Made by a program: the position numbers and the translations under genes. From Vibrio nitrifigilis (GTDB lineage: Bacteria; Pseudomonadota; Gammaproteobacteria; Enterobacterales; Vibrionaceae), in NCBI RefSeq assembly GCF_015686695.1, contig NZ_JADPMR010000001.1, forward strand, positions 1,860,001-1,924,000: a DNA stretch of 64,000 nt, read 5' to 3'. Shown in pieces: positions 35,376-44,380 of the stretch. Numbering within the stretch: position 1 is the stretch's first letter; each line of letters begins with the position of its first letter. A model generated the notes under the pieces. The model did no database searches. It saw nothing but the letters and a program-made list of their open reading frames with translations, and was not told the DNA's origin.

Positions 35376-36748
35376 CGCAATTTATCTCCTAACAGAATCT
35401 CTAAAGCTTTATCTAAACGTATGTGTGCCAACGCTGCGTCACTTTCTGTGGGTAACGGTTTAAATTGCGTAAATTCAAACTGATGCTTATCCCAATAATC
35501 TGGGTTAGGCAATTTAGCCGGCACATCTCCCGGATAAAGCGTTAAGTTATCTCCGGCTTGTGTCGTCCCTTGCACTGCGGATTGCTGTCTTTCTCCTTGC
35601 TGGATATAACCAGAAATGGTCGAACGTACCGATGCCATACTAATACAGCTCATATCGATATTTTCATACGCCGCATGCTGCCAAGCCGGATGCACCATCT
35701 GCTGCAGTAAACTCACCAAATTAACGTGTTGATCTGGCGTTATGTGGTCGGCTTTCGTCGCAGCGAACAATACCTTATCGATTTTGGGAGAAAATAGACG
35801 GCTAAGTAACCCAGAACGGCCATACCGGAAACTGTGCATCAGCTGTTCGAGTGCACTGCGCATATCCATAAACGCATCAAATCCCGTATTCAAAGGCGTC
35901 AAACAGTCCACCAGCACAATTTGGCGATCGAAAGTGGAAAAATATTTACGATAAAATCGTTTCACCACTTTCTCTTGATACTCTTTGTAGCGCGCTTGCA
36001 GTAGCTCCAAATAACTGCCCTTTGTCACCTGTGCACTAGAGATATTGTCGACTGGGAAAAACTGTAAAACCGGCGCTCCGCTCAGTTCGCCCGGCAGCAC
36101 AAATCGCCCCGGTTGTACCCAATGTAACCCAGCCGCTTTGCATTGGTGTAAATACTCGGTGTATTGTTCTGCCAATTGGGCTAATACTTGTTCGTTAGCC
36201 TGCTCATCTAAATCCAACTGAGCCACAGAATCTAACCAAGGCTGGGCCAATTCCTTTCTTTTACCATGCAAAGCGTGATACTGCTGTTCGCTCCAAGTGG
36301 CAAAATCCATATCCAATAACGGTAGATCCAATAACCACTCACCGGGGTAATCGATAATATCTAGGTACAAGGTAGCAGTCGAACCCATCAAACGTTTGGT
36401 CCGTTTTTTTGGGCGATAACGAATAGCCAGACGAATTTCACTGACGTCTCGGGTCGGTTCTGGCCATATTGGAGGATTGGCATACAACTGACCACATGCC
36501 TCATCATAAGTAAAACGAGGCACCATTAAATTGGTTTGCGGTACCCGGCGAGCACCGATCACACGTTTATCTCGCGCTGCAGCCAGCAACGGTAAATTGT
36601 CATGAGTAGCGCTATTGAGGAGCTGATTAACTAACGACGTGATAAAAGCCGTTTTCCCTGCGCGAGATAACCCAGTCACTGCTAGGCGCACGTGAGAGTC
36701 GGTGCTTCGATGCATAAATTCAGTAACTTCTTTACTGATGGATTTCAT
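35372..36748 (-). CDS. ycjX: YcjX family P-loop protein
   Basis: A 458-residue YcjX-like nucleotide-binding protein. Walker A is GLSRAGKTAFIT at residues 26-37, LYLDIIDYPGEWLLDLP provides the D-x-P-G Walker B/switch element, and LFAATKADHI resembles the TKxD guanine-specificity motif. GTP binding is therefore more likely than ATP. It is co-transcribed with ycjF. No pspA, pspB or pspC gene is next to it here; a small membrane protein gene lies upstream instead. Confidence 0.9.
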   Translation of the reverse strand: MKSISKEVTEFMHRSTDSHVRLAVTGLSRAGKTAFITSLVNQLLNSATHDNLPLLAAARDKRVIGARRVPQTNLMVPRFTYDEACGQLYANPPIWPEPTRDVSEIRLAIRYRPKKRTKRLMGSTATLYLDIIDYPGEWLLDLPLLDMDFATWSEQQYHALHGKRKELAQPWLDSVAQLDLDEQANEQVLAQLAEQYTEYLHQCKAAGLHWVQPGRFVLPGELSGAPVLQFFPVDNISSAQVTKGSYLELLQARYKEYQEKVVKRFYRKYFSTFDRQIVLVDCLTPLNTGFDAFMDMRSALEQLMHSFRYGRSGLLSRLFSPKIDKVLFAATKADHITPDQHVNLVSLLQQMVHPAWQHAAYENIDMSCISMASVRSTISGYIQQGERQQSAVQGTTQAGDNLTLYPGDVPAKLPNPDYWDKHQFEFTQFKPLPTESDAALAHIRLDKALEILLGDKLR

Positions 36749-36868
36749 TCAACACTCCTAACCAAACACAAAGGAAAGCATACACTTGACGAGATTAACG
36801 GAGGATGAATTCCTCCTTGAGAAGGCACGCGAACAACGCGCTTTTTTGTATGTCGAGAACGAGATGAG

Positions 36869-37054
36869 CTAATCGTCTTCAATCAATTTATAGATGACCC
36901 ATAAAGCGAGTTCGAGTAACACCAACAAGCCACAAGAGAGCAGTACATATTTATTGTGAAACAGGTTCACGCCATTAAAAATAAAGTCGTATGCAAGAAA
37001 GCCCCCCACCACAATCAAAAACAGTAATTGTAAAAAGCGTACAAAACGTGGCAT
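36869..37054 (-). CDS. Small inner-membrane protein of unknown function
   Basis: A 61-residue protein with two predicted membrane helices (FLQLLFLIVVGGFLAYDFIF and VLLSCGLLVLLELALWVIY) separated by a short polar loop, and an acidic C-terminus EDD. GGGAGG lies six bases upstream of the ATG. It is transcribed in the same direction as ycjX, 120 bases upstream of it, so it may belong to that stress-linked cluster. I do not recognise the family. Confidence 0.7.
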   Translation of the reverse strand: MPRFVRFLQLLFLIVVGGFLAYDFIFNGVNLFHNKYVLLSCGLLVLLELALWVIYKLIEDD

Positions 37055-37151
37055 AGAGCCCTCCCATTGATTGATTGGTCTAATGAATAATGGGTGCGCA
37101 GCAGGTGAATTTCAATGCGTCATTAGATACCGATCATTTTTCTTAGAGTAT

Positions 37152-37182
37152 ACAAACAAAAAGCGCAGCTTTCGCTACGCTT
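37152..37182 (-). terminator. Intrinsic terminator of the fumarase gene
   Basis: On the minus strand AAGCGTAGC-GAAA-GCTGCGCTT (one G-U pair, GNRA-type tetraloop) is followed by TTTTTGTTT, about 30 bases after the stop. Confidence 0.87.
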
Positions 37183-37211
37183 ATGTCATTTATTTGCCAG
37201 AACTTTTTTGC

Positions 37212-38738
37212 TTATGCGTTCTGTTTTTCCGCTTCTTGGATCTTCACTTTCCAAGTATCTGGACCAATTTTGTGAGCATTAGCGCCAGTTGAATCAACCG
37301 CAACGGTCACAGGCATGTCTTCGACTTCAAATTCATAAATCGCTTCCATACCGAGGTCTTCAAACGCCACAACACGTGCTTTCTTAATCGCTTTGGCTAC
37401 CAAATACGCAGCGCCACCCACCGCCATTAAGTAAACTGCTTTATGGTTTTTGATTGACTCAACCGTTGCATCGCCACGTTCAGATTTACCGATCATCCCC
37501 ATCACGCCCACTTCATCGAGCATCATGTCGGTGAATTTGTCCATACGGGTTGAGGTGGTTGGGCCTGCAGGACCAACAACTTCATCACGCACAGCATCAA
37601 CAGGGCCAACGTAGTAGATGAATTTACCTTTCAGATCAACACCATCCGGTAAGCCTTCACCATTGGCTAACATACCTTGGATACGTTTGTGCGCCGCATC
37701 ACGACCCGTTAAAATTTTACCGGATAACAGTAATGTTTCACCAGTGCGCCAAGTTTGCACGTCTTCTTTCGTCACTGTATCCAAATTCACGCGGCGAGTA
37801 TTTTCGTTCGCTTCACGCGTGATTTTTGGCCAGTCTTCCAATTTAGGTGGTGTTAGCTCAGCTGGGCCAGTTCCATCTAGAGTGAAATGCACGTGACGAG
37901 TTGCTGCACAGTTTGGAATCATACATACCGGTTTAGATGCTGCATGAGTTGGCGCAGTTTTGATTTTAACATCAACAACCGTGGTTAAACCGCCAAGACC
38001 TTGCGCACCGATACCCAATTTATTGACACGTTTGAAAATATCGAGGCGAAGTTCTTCTTCCGCATTTTGTGGACCACGTTCGATCAGCTCTTGGATATCG
38101 ATGTGCTCCATCAAAGATTCTTTTGCCAATACCGCAGCTTTTTCTGCCGTACCACCAATACCAATACCAAGCATACCTGGTGGGCACCAACCAGCCCCCA
38201 TAAGCGGTAAGGTTTTTTCAACCCATTCAGCGATATCGTCAGATGGGTTTAGCATCACCATTTTGGATTTATTTTCACTACCGCCGCCTTTTGCTGCGAT
38301 ACGAATATCGACTTTATCACCTGCAACCATGTTGATGTGAACCACAGCAGGTGCATTGTCTTTGGTATTAACACGTTTACCAGCCGGATCAGCCAGTACA
38401 GATTTACGCAATGGGTTATCTGGGTTGCAGTATGCTTGACGAACACCTTCGTCCACCATTTCTTGCACTGTCATATCAGTAGCGTCCCATTGCACGTCCA
38501 TACCGATATCAACAAAACAGGTGACAATCCCCGTATCTTGACATAATGGACGGTGTCCTTCTGCCGACATGCGAGAGTTGATTAATATTTGCGCGATCGC
38601 ATCCTTAGCTGCTGGGTTTTCTTCACGTTCATACGCTTTTTCAAGCGCTTGCACGAAGTCCAAAGGATGGTAGTAAGAGATGTATTGGAGGGCGTCAGCA
38701 ACACTGCTGATGACATCCTGCTTGCGTATTACCGTCAT
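37212..38738 (-). CDS. fumA: Fumarate hydratase class I, iron-sulfur type
   Basis: A 508-residue class I fumarase that hydrates fumarate to malate in the TCA cycle using an oxygen-sensitive [4Fe-4S] cluster. The alpha-like N-terminal part has the cluster cysteine in RPLCQDTGIVTC; further cysteines are in MGAGWCPPGMLGIGIGG and KPVCMIPNCAATRH. The beta-like C-terminal part includes VGPAGPTTSTRMDKF. The start at 38738 has GAGG nine bases upstream; an ATG four codons earlier is less well placed. It is divergent from pabB with a 436-base gap. Confidence 0.94.
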   Translation of the reverse strand: MTVIRKQDVISSVADALQYISYYHPLDFVQALEKAYEREENPAAKDAIAQILINSRMSAEGHRPLCQDTGIVTCFVDIGMDVQWDATDMTVQEMVDEGVRQAYCNPDNPLRKSVLADPAGKRVNTKDNAPAVVHINMVAGDKVDIRIAAKGGGSENKSKMVMLNPSDDIAEWVEKTLPLMGAGWCPPGMLGIGIGGTAEKAAVLAKESLMEHIDIQELIERGPQNAEEELRLDIFKRVNKLGIGAQGLGGLTTVVDVKIKTAPTHAASKPVCMIPNCAATRHVHFTLDGTGPAELTPPKLEDWPKITREANENTRRVNLDTVTKEDVQTWRTGETLLLSGKILTGRDAAHKRIQGMLANGEGLPDGVDLKGKFIYYVGPVDAVRDEVVGPAGPTTSTRMDKFTDMMLDEVGVMGMIGKSERGDATVESIKNHKAVYLMAVGGAAYLVAKAIKKARVVAFEDLGMEAIYEFEVEDMPVTVAVDSTGANAHKIGPDTWKVKIQEAEKQNA

Positions 38739-39174
38739 TGCATGCCTCATTATTATCGTATGCTTCCATAAACGGCCAGTGATAAGGTGCTGTCGCTAGA
38801 ACTGCGGCTATTGTCCTTATCTTCAAACCGACTATCACTATAGAATGTCCTAATATTCACCGAAAAATACCCGCTAATGATATGACTTATATCAACATTA
38901 GTTCGTAGAAGCCGCCGATAAATGAATGAGTTAACGATTATAGCGATCAAGATCAAAGCCAAAAATTACCGTTACCACTCACTTCAATTAGAACCTTCGT
39001 AGCGTGTCTGTTAAGAATAGTTGCTTAAAGCGTTACAACAAAATGTCTTTATCGTTCGCTTTTATTCACAAACTTGCTCACTAGACGTTTATAATATGCG
39101 AATTATGATACCCTTGGATTATCGAATACGCCATGTAATCCACTGTTTTCCTTGTTATATATCAAATAAAGCGC
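38739..39174. other. Divergent promoter region between fumA and pabB
   Basis: A 436-base AT-rich gap. It contains an inverted repeat TGATAT-GACTT-ATATCA (38878-38894) and a half-conserved FNR-like sequence on the minus strand, TTGAT-CTTG-ATCGC (38943-38956). No coding frame is supported. Confidence 0.5.
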
Positions 39175-40560
39175 ATGATTCATCCAGATAAATATCAAAT
39201 AGAAAGCAAAATGCTGAGTTATCAACCAGATCTTGCTTCACAGCTCTTCAGTCATATCGAGCATCACCCATGGGCGATGCTACTTAAATCCGCTGCTGAG
39301 CATCATCAAGATAGCCGATTTGACGTGCTAGTGGCTAATCCTTTGGTCACATTAACCACAATTGGTGAACAAACGACGATTCAAACCGCGGATGAATTAG
39401 TGATTTCACCCGATGATCCTTTTGCACTGATACAACACTATCAGCAACGCTATATCCCAGATTGCCATTGTGACTTGGATGTGCCCTTCATTGGTGGGGC
39501 CTTGGGCTATTTTGCGTATGATTTAGGCCGCCGAGTTGAGCAGCTCCCGGTTATAGCCCAACGTGACGTGGACATGCCCGATATGGCGATCGGCCTCTAT
39601 GATTGGGCGCTCGTTATCGACCATGCGCGTCAAAAGGCGATGCTAGTGGGTAATCATGTTGAACAACAGTGGCAATGGCTACAAAGCGAGGCCGAAAGTA
39701 CTAAAGTTTCTGATGATTTCAGTATTGATCAGTGGCAATCCAATATGACTCAAGCAGAATACTGCGCCAAATTTGCTCAAGTGCAAGAGTACCTTCGCTC
39801 AGGTGACTGCTATCAGATTAACCTAACCCAACGTTTTTCTAGCCCATACCAAGGAAGTGAATGGCAAGCCTACTGCTTACTTGAAAAAAGCAACAGTGCG
39901 CCCTTCTCTGCCTTTATTCGTTTGGAACAAGGAGCAATATTAAGCGTCTCTCCGGAGCGCTTTTTACAAGTGAACCAAGGTAAAATTGAAACCAAACCTA
40001 TCAAAGGCACTCGGCCCCGCGGCAAAACCGCTGAACACGATGCGCAGCTGGCTGCTGAACTTGCCGCTGCAGAAAAAGACCAAGCTGAAAACCTGATGAT
40101 CGTGGATTTACTGCGTAATGATGTAGGTCGCGTTGCTAAACCAGGAACGGTTAGCGTGCCTAAACTGTTTGACATTGAATCCTTCCCTGCAGTTCACCAT
40201 TTGGTATCCACCATTGAAGCGCAACTCGATGAAAGTTACAGCATGTACGATTTACTCCGTGCTTCTTTTCCCGGTGGTTCAATTACGGGGGCGCCGAAAA
40301 TTCGTGCGATGGAAATCATTGAAGAGTTAGAACCGCAACGCCGTAGTGTGTATTGCGGTTCAATTGGATATATCAGCCGTCACGGTGTCATGGATACCAG
40401 TATTACCATTCGTACTCTTATCGCTTGCCAACAAACGTTGTATGTTTGGGCTGGCGGAGGTTTAGTTGCCGACAGTCAAGATCTCGATGAATATCAAGAG
40501 ACTTTAGACAAATTATCGCGTATTTTGCCAATATTAGGCGCACCATTTACCGTGCAGTAA
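39175..40560 (+). CDS. pabB: Aminodeoxychorismate synthase component I
   Basis: A 461-residue chorismate-binding enzyme making 4-amino-4-deoxychorismate for folate synthesis with the PabA glutaminase. It has the chorismate-binding domain with ETKPIKGTRPRG; lysine in PIKGT marks PabB, where anthranilate synthase has PIAGT. It also has ENLMIVDLLRNDVGRV and SFPGGSITGAPKIRAMEIIE. The N-terminal domain includes GGALGYFAYDLGR. The nudL gene starts 24 bases later and is probably co-transcribed. Confidence 0.93.
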   Translation: MIHPDKYQIESKMLSYQPDLASQLFSHIEHHPWAMLLKSAAEHHQDSRFDVLVANPLVTLTTIGEQTTIQTADELVISPDDPFALIQHYQQRYIPDCHCDLDVPFIGGALGYFAYDLGRRVEQLPVIAQRDVDMPDMAIGLYDWALVIDHARQKAMLVGNHVEQQWQWLQSEAESTKVSDDFSIDQWQSNMTQAEYCAKFAQVQEYLRSGDCYQINLTQRFSSPYQGSEWQAYCLLEKSNSAPFSAFIRLEQGAILSVSPERFLQVNQGKIETKPIKGTRPRGKTAEHDAQLAAELAAAEKDQAENLMIVDLLRNDVGRVAKPGTVSVPKLFDIESFPAVHHLVSTIEAQLDESYSMYDLLRASFPGGSITGAPKIRAMEIIEELEPQRRSVYCGSIGYISRHGVMDTSITIRTLIACQQTLYVWAGGGLVADSQDLDEYQETLDKLSRILPILGAPFTVQ

Positions 40561-40584
40561 CCCTCATACCAATGGAGCGATGAC

Positions 40585-41193
40585 GTGTTACCCATCAGTC
40601 GTGAAGCTTTACTCGCACACTTTATGCTAAGCCCAACCGTGGATTATCATCCACAAACGCAAGCAAGAGTGGCGCATTTAACCGGAAAGCCGCTGCAGCA
40701 AGCATCGGTGCTGATTGGTTTTGTTAAACGCACCACTGGGTTACACGTTATCTTTACTCGCCGCGCTGAGCATTTAAAACATCATCCGGGGCAAATTAGT
40801 TTTCCTGGGGGAAAATTTGAAGAAGATGATGGTTGTTTACAAAACACCGCATTACGCGAAGCACATGAAGAAGTCGGTATTCGTACTAACGATGTAGAAA
40901 TTATCGGCCAGCTTCCCCCTCTCATGACGGTGAGTCAATTCACAGTCACCCCTATTGTAGCTTTTGTTGACCCTCACTACCCGATTCAAACGGATCCCAA
41001 CGAAGTAGCGGAAGTATTTGAAGTGCCAGCGCATGTTGTGTTAGATCCCAAACAGCTTCACAGTTGCCAATTTGAATTTCGCGCCTCACAACACCGTATC
41101 TTTGCCCTTACCTACCAGCAACATTTCATTTGGGGTATGACGGCTCAAATCATTCAAGCAATGCAACAGCAGTTAATTCTACTGAACCAGTAA
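40585..41193 (+). CDS. nudL: CoA pyrophosphatase, Nudix hydrolase NudL
   Basis: A 202-residue Nudix hydrolase of the NudL/YeaB family, which cleaves coenzyme A and its esters to phosphopantetheine and ADP. The CoA-specific motif just before the Nudix box reads LKHHPGQISFPGGKFE, and the box continues ALREAHEEVGI. The start is GTG at 40585, with a GGAG ribosome site upstream. It follows pabB closely, an arrangement common in vibrios and enterobacteria. Confidence 0.9.
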   Translation: MLPISREALLAHFMLSPTVDYHPQTQARVAHLTGKPLQQASVLIGFVKRTTGLHVIFTRRAEHLKHHPGQISFPGGKFEEDDGCLQNTALREAHEEVGIRTNDVEIIGQLPPLMTVSQFTVTPIVAFVDPHYPIQTDPNEVAEVFEVPAHVVLDPKQLHSCQFEFRASQHRIFALTYQQHFIWGMTAQIIQAMQQQLILLNQ

Positions 41194-41243
41194 ATTCTGA
41201 ACAATTATCTAAAATGCCATTAACAAACAAGACAAACACCAAA

Positions 41244-41255
41244 GCAAACGTTTGC
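41244..41255. promoter_or_regulatory. PurR-like palindrome upstream of sdaC
   Basis: Perfect 12-bp palindrome GCAAACGTTTGC followed by GT, matching the core of the PurR operator ACGCAAACGTTTGCGT. It lies 154-165 bases upstream of the serine transporter start. Confidence 0.55.
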
Positions 41256-41408
41256 GTAATTGCATCGATTTCGTGATCTAACCAAAAGTTTTGTATTTCT
41301 TTTACCTGAAAACAGAGAAAAACCCGCCTCAAGAGTTCCCAGCAGTGAATAATTTTAGGAAAATCACAACTAGCAAAATATTTAATCAATTTAATAACGA
41401 AATACCGC

Positions 41409-42662
41409 ATGAATATCAATTCAAATACAATCTATACCACAGAACATACTAATAAATGGAATTATCAAGATTTCGTTTGGTCACTATCTCTATTTGGTAC
41501 CGCCGTTGGTGCGGGTGTTTTATTCTTGCCAATTAAGGCCGGTGCAGGCGGTTTCTGGCCACTGGTTATTCTGGCGCTACTGTGTGCGCCGATGACATGG
41601 TTTGCTCATAAAAGCCTGTCGCGCTTTGTATTATCGGCCAAGAACCCAAATGCAGATATTACCGATACTGTCGAAGAACATTTTGGTAAAATCGGCGCCA
41701 ACATCATCACTTTTGCGTACTTTTTTGCCATCTACCCTATCGTGTTGATTTATGGCGTAGGTATCACCAATACCGTCGATTCCTTTTTAGTGCATCAAGT
41801 GGGTATGGCATCGATCCCTCGCTGGCTTCTTTCTGGCTGTCTCATTATGTTGATGACATTAGCGGTAGTACTCGGTAAATCACTGATGTTAAAAGTGACA
41901 TCAGCAATGGTGTATCCATTAGTCTTTATCTTATTTGCCCTGTCCGTCTTTCTCATTCCAGAGTGGAATACATCAATGATGGAAGTGGCGCCTAATTGGG
42001 GTGCGATGCCAAGTGTGATCTGGTTGGCGATTCCTCTTTTTGTCTTCTCGTTTAACCACAGCCCTATCATTAGTCAATTTACTAAAGAACAGCGCCGTAG
42101 ATATGGTGATAATGCAGCTGCCAAAACCGATAAGATCACAGGAACAGCAGCGCTAATGTTAATGGCATTTGTGATGTTTTTTGTTTTTTCTGTGGTGCTT
42201 TCTCTCTCTCCCGCTCAATTAGCCCTAGCGAAAGAACAAAACATCAGCGTGCTCTCTTATCTTGCTAACATCCATCAGTCACCGATGATTTCGTATCTGG
42301 GTCCTATCGTGGCATTTGCCGCCATCACTTCAAGCTATTTTGGCCATTTTATGGGCGCTCATGAAGGTTTGGTCGGCCTGGTAAAATCTCGTTCAAGCAT
42401 GCCAGTAAAACGCATTGAAAAAGGCTCATTAATCTTCATCGTCGTCACCACTTGGATTGTGGCGATCATCAACCCTAGTATCCTTGGCATGATCGAAAGT
42501 ATGGGAGCACCGATGATTGCCGCCATCTTATTTTTACTGCCTGTTTTTGCTATGCGTAAAGTGGCGGCGATGAAGCCATTACGCACTTCTGCACTAGTGC
42601 AAATTTTTACAGTAATTTGTGGCGTTGCTGCCATTACTTCGGTAATCTACGCGACAGTTTAG
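41409..42662 (+). CDS. sdaC: Serine transporter, HAAAP family
   Basis: A 417-residue amino acid permease of the hydroxy/aromatic amino acid family with eleven or so membrane helices. The first helix region SLFGTAVGAGVLFLPIKAGAGG is the glycine-rich substrate and ion-binding stretch of SdaC/TdcC proteins. AIPLFVFSFNHSPIISQFTKEQR is the signature around helix 6. Proton-coupled serine uptake is expected, supported by the serine deaminase gene downstream. A PurR-like palindrome lies upstream. Confidence 0.92.
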   Translation: MNINSNTIYTTEHTNKWNYQDFVWSLSLFGTAVGAGVLFLPIKAGAGGFWPLVILALLCAPMTWFAHKSLSRFVLSAKNPNADITDTVEEHFGKIGANIITFAYFFAIYPIVLIYGVGITNTVDSFLVHQVGMASIPRWLLSGCLIMLMTLAVVLGKSLMLKVTSAMVYPLVFILFALSVFLIPEWNTSMMEVAPNWGAMPSVIWLAIPLFVFSFNHSPIISQFTKEQRRRYGDNAAAKTDKITGTAALMLMAFVMFFVFSVVLSLSPAQLALAKEQNISVLSYLANIHQSPMISYLGPIVAFAAITSSYFGHFMGAHEGLVGLVKSRSSMPVKRIEKGSLIFIVVTTWIVAIINPSILGMIESMGAPMIAAILFLLPVFAMRKVAAMKPLRTSALVQIFTVICGVAAITSVIYATV

Positions 42663-42740
42663 TCACAGTGAAAACCCCATGTTTTATCAGGGATAACAAC
42701 GTATCCTGACGAACAATAAGGGTTCTATTAAAACAGTCAT

Positions 42741-42767
42741 ATTTCGCTAGGCAATGCGTAGCGAAAT
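42741..42767 (+). repeat. First hairpin in the sdaC-sdaA gap
   Basis: Nine-base inverted repeat ATTTCGCTA-N9-TAGCGAAAT, located directly before the stronger terminator-like hairpin. Confidence 0.5.
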
Positions 42768-42777
42768 AATGGTATTA

Positions 42778-42812
42778 GCCTCCCTTACCTGATGATAAGG
42801 GAGGCTTATTTT
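42778..42812 (+). terminator. Terminator or attenuator between sdaC and sdaA
   Basis: Ten-base stem GCCTCCCTTA with an eight-base loop and TTATTTTT tail, ending just 14 bases before the sdaA start. It could reduce readthrough from sdaC or form part of an attenuator with the hairpin before it. Confidence 0.7.
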
Positions 42813-42825
42813 TGAGGTAATCAAC

Positions 42826-44187
42826 ATGATTAGTGTTTTTGACATCTTTAAAATTGGTGTCGGCCCATCAAGCTCACACACTGTAGGGCCGATGAAAGCC
42901 GGGAAGCAATTTATCGATGATCTACACGCAGAAGGAAAAATCGACCAAGTGGACGCCATCACGGTCGATGTCTACGGATCACTATCATTGACAGGGAAAG
43001 GTCACCACACCGATATCGCTATTATCATGGGGCTTGCTGGTCAAGCTCCCGAAACTGTTGATATTGATGCAATTCCATCTTTCATCAGCCAAGTCGAACA
43101 AACCGAGCGTTTGCCGATTGACTGTTACAATCATGTTGTACGTTTTCCACGTGAAAGTGGCATGAACTTCCACACCTCCAATTTGTCTCTGCACGAAAAC
43201 GGCATGCAAATTCATGCATGGAAAGAAGAACAGTTACTGTATTCAAAAACCTATTACAGTATCGGTGGTGGTTTTATCGTGGATGAAGAGCACTTTGGTC
43301 AATCGCTTGAAACCGATGTCGCACTTCCTTACCCGTTTAGCAGCGCCGAAGAGCTCGTGAACCAATGTCATGAACATGGTTTATCGATCAGCACTTTGGT
43401 TATGAATAATGAAAAAGCCATCTATCAAGACCACGAAGTTAAAGACTATTTTGCCGCTATCTGGGACACGATGAAAGCATGTATTGAACGTGGGATGACC
43501 ACCGAAGGCATTCTTCCAGGTCCATTGCGTGTGCCGCGCCGTGCTGCTGCCTTACATCAACAGCTGTTAACGTCAGAAAAGCTGACTAACGATCCGATGG
43601 CGGTGGTTGACTGGGTGAACATGTACGCCTTTGCGGTGAATGAAGAAAACGCAGCGGGTGGCCGAGTCGTTACGGCCCCCACCAACGGTGCTTGTGGCAT
43701 TATTCCTGCTGTACTCGCTTATTACGATAAATTCATCCAAACGGTGAGTGAAAAAGACTACATCCGTTATTTCGCTGCGTCAGGCGCTATTGGCGGTTTG
43801 TATAAACAGAATGCCTCTATCTCCGGTGCAGAAGTAGGTTGTCAGGGTGAAGTAGGCGTTGCCTGTTCTATGGCAGCAGCAGGCCTTGCGGAATTGCTTG
43901 GCGGTAGCCCAGAGCAAGTCTGTATGGCGGCTGAAATTGCAATGGAGCATAACCTAGGGCTCACCTGTGACCCGGTTGCTGGCCAAGTTCAAGTACCTTG
44001 TATTGAGCGTAACGGCATTGCCGCCGTAAAATCCATTAACTCGACTCGTATGGCCCTTCGCCGCTCTTCGGCACCGCGTGTTTCGCTCGATAAAGTCATC
44101 GAAACCATGTTTGAAACGGGTAAAGACATGAACGCCAAATATCGCGAAACTTCTCAGGGTGGCCTAGCTGTCAAAGTCATTTGTTAA
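42826..44187 (+). CDS. sdaA: L-serine ammonia-lyase (serine deaminase)
   Basis: A 453-residue iron-sulfur L-serine deaminase giving pyruvate and ammonia. The beta domain starts SVFDIFKIGVGPSSSHTVGPMKAG. The alpha domain has GRVVTAPTNGACGIIPA, SGAEVGCQGEVGVACSMAA and GLTCDPVAGQVQVPC, which hold the cysteines for the oxygen-labile [4Fe-4S] cluster. It is the normal length for the one-chain enterobacterial type. Together with sdaC it forms a serine uptake and degradation unit, 163 bases apart. Confidence 0.94.
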   Translation: MISVFDIFKIGVGPSSSHTVGPMKAGKQFIDDLHAEGKIDQVDAITVDVYGSLSLTGKGHHTDIAIIMGLAGQAPETVDIDAIPSFISQVEQTERLPIDCYNHVVRFPRESGMNFHTSNLSLHENGMQIHAWKEEQLLYSKTYYSIGGGFIVDEEHFGQSLETDVALPYPFSSAEELVNQCHEHGLSISTLVMNNEKAIYQDHEVKDYFAAIWDTMKACIERGMTTEGILPGPLRVPRRAAALHQQLLTSEKLTNDPMAVVDWVNMYAFAVNEENAAGGRVVTAPTNGACGIIPAVLAYYDKFIQTVSEKDYIRYFAASGAIGGLYKQNASISGAEVGCQGEVGVACSMAAAGLAELLGGSPEQVCMAAEIAMEHNLGLTCDPVAGQVQVPCIERNGIAAVKSINSTRMALRRSSAPRVSLDKVIETMFETGKDMNAKYRETSQGGLAVKVIC

Positions 44188-44228
44188 ACCCACGTCATTC
44201 CTAGCCTAGTTAAGGTTAAAATTGAGTT

Positions 44229-44264
44229 AAAAAGCCTGAAATATTTCCTTTCAGGCTTTTTTTT
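44229..44264 (+). terminator. Intrinsic terminator of sdaA
   Basis: Twelve-base stem AAAAGCCTGAAA with a seven-base loop and an eight-base T-run. Confidence 0.92.
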
Positions 44265-44380
44265 CTTAGTGTATGTGCGATTTACCTAGATTTACCTCTA
44301 AAAAGGTTTGTTTATCTAGTCATTCGTTTTATAACTAATGTGTTGTAAATGCATTCACTTGAATTAGTTGACATTCCCTT

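Noticed and set aside
37960..38340. A 126-codon plus-strand frame inside the fumarase gene
   Set aside because: Antisense shadow; serine- and proline-rich with no family resemblance.
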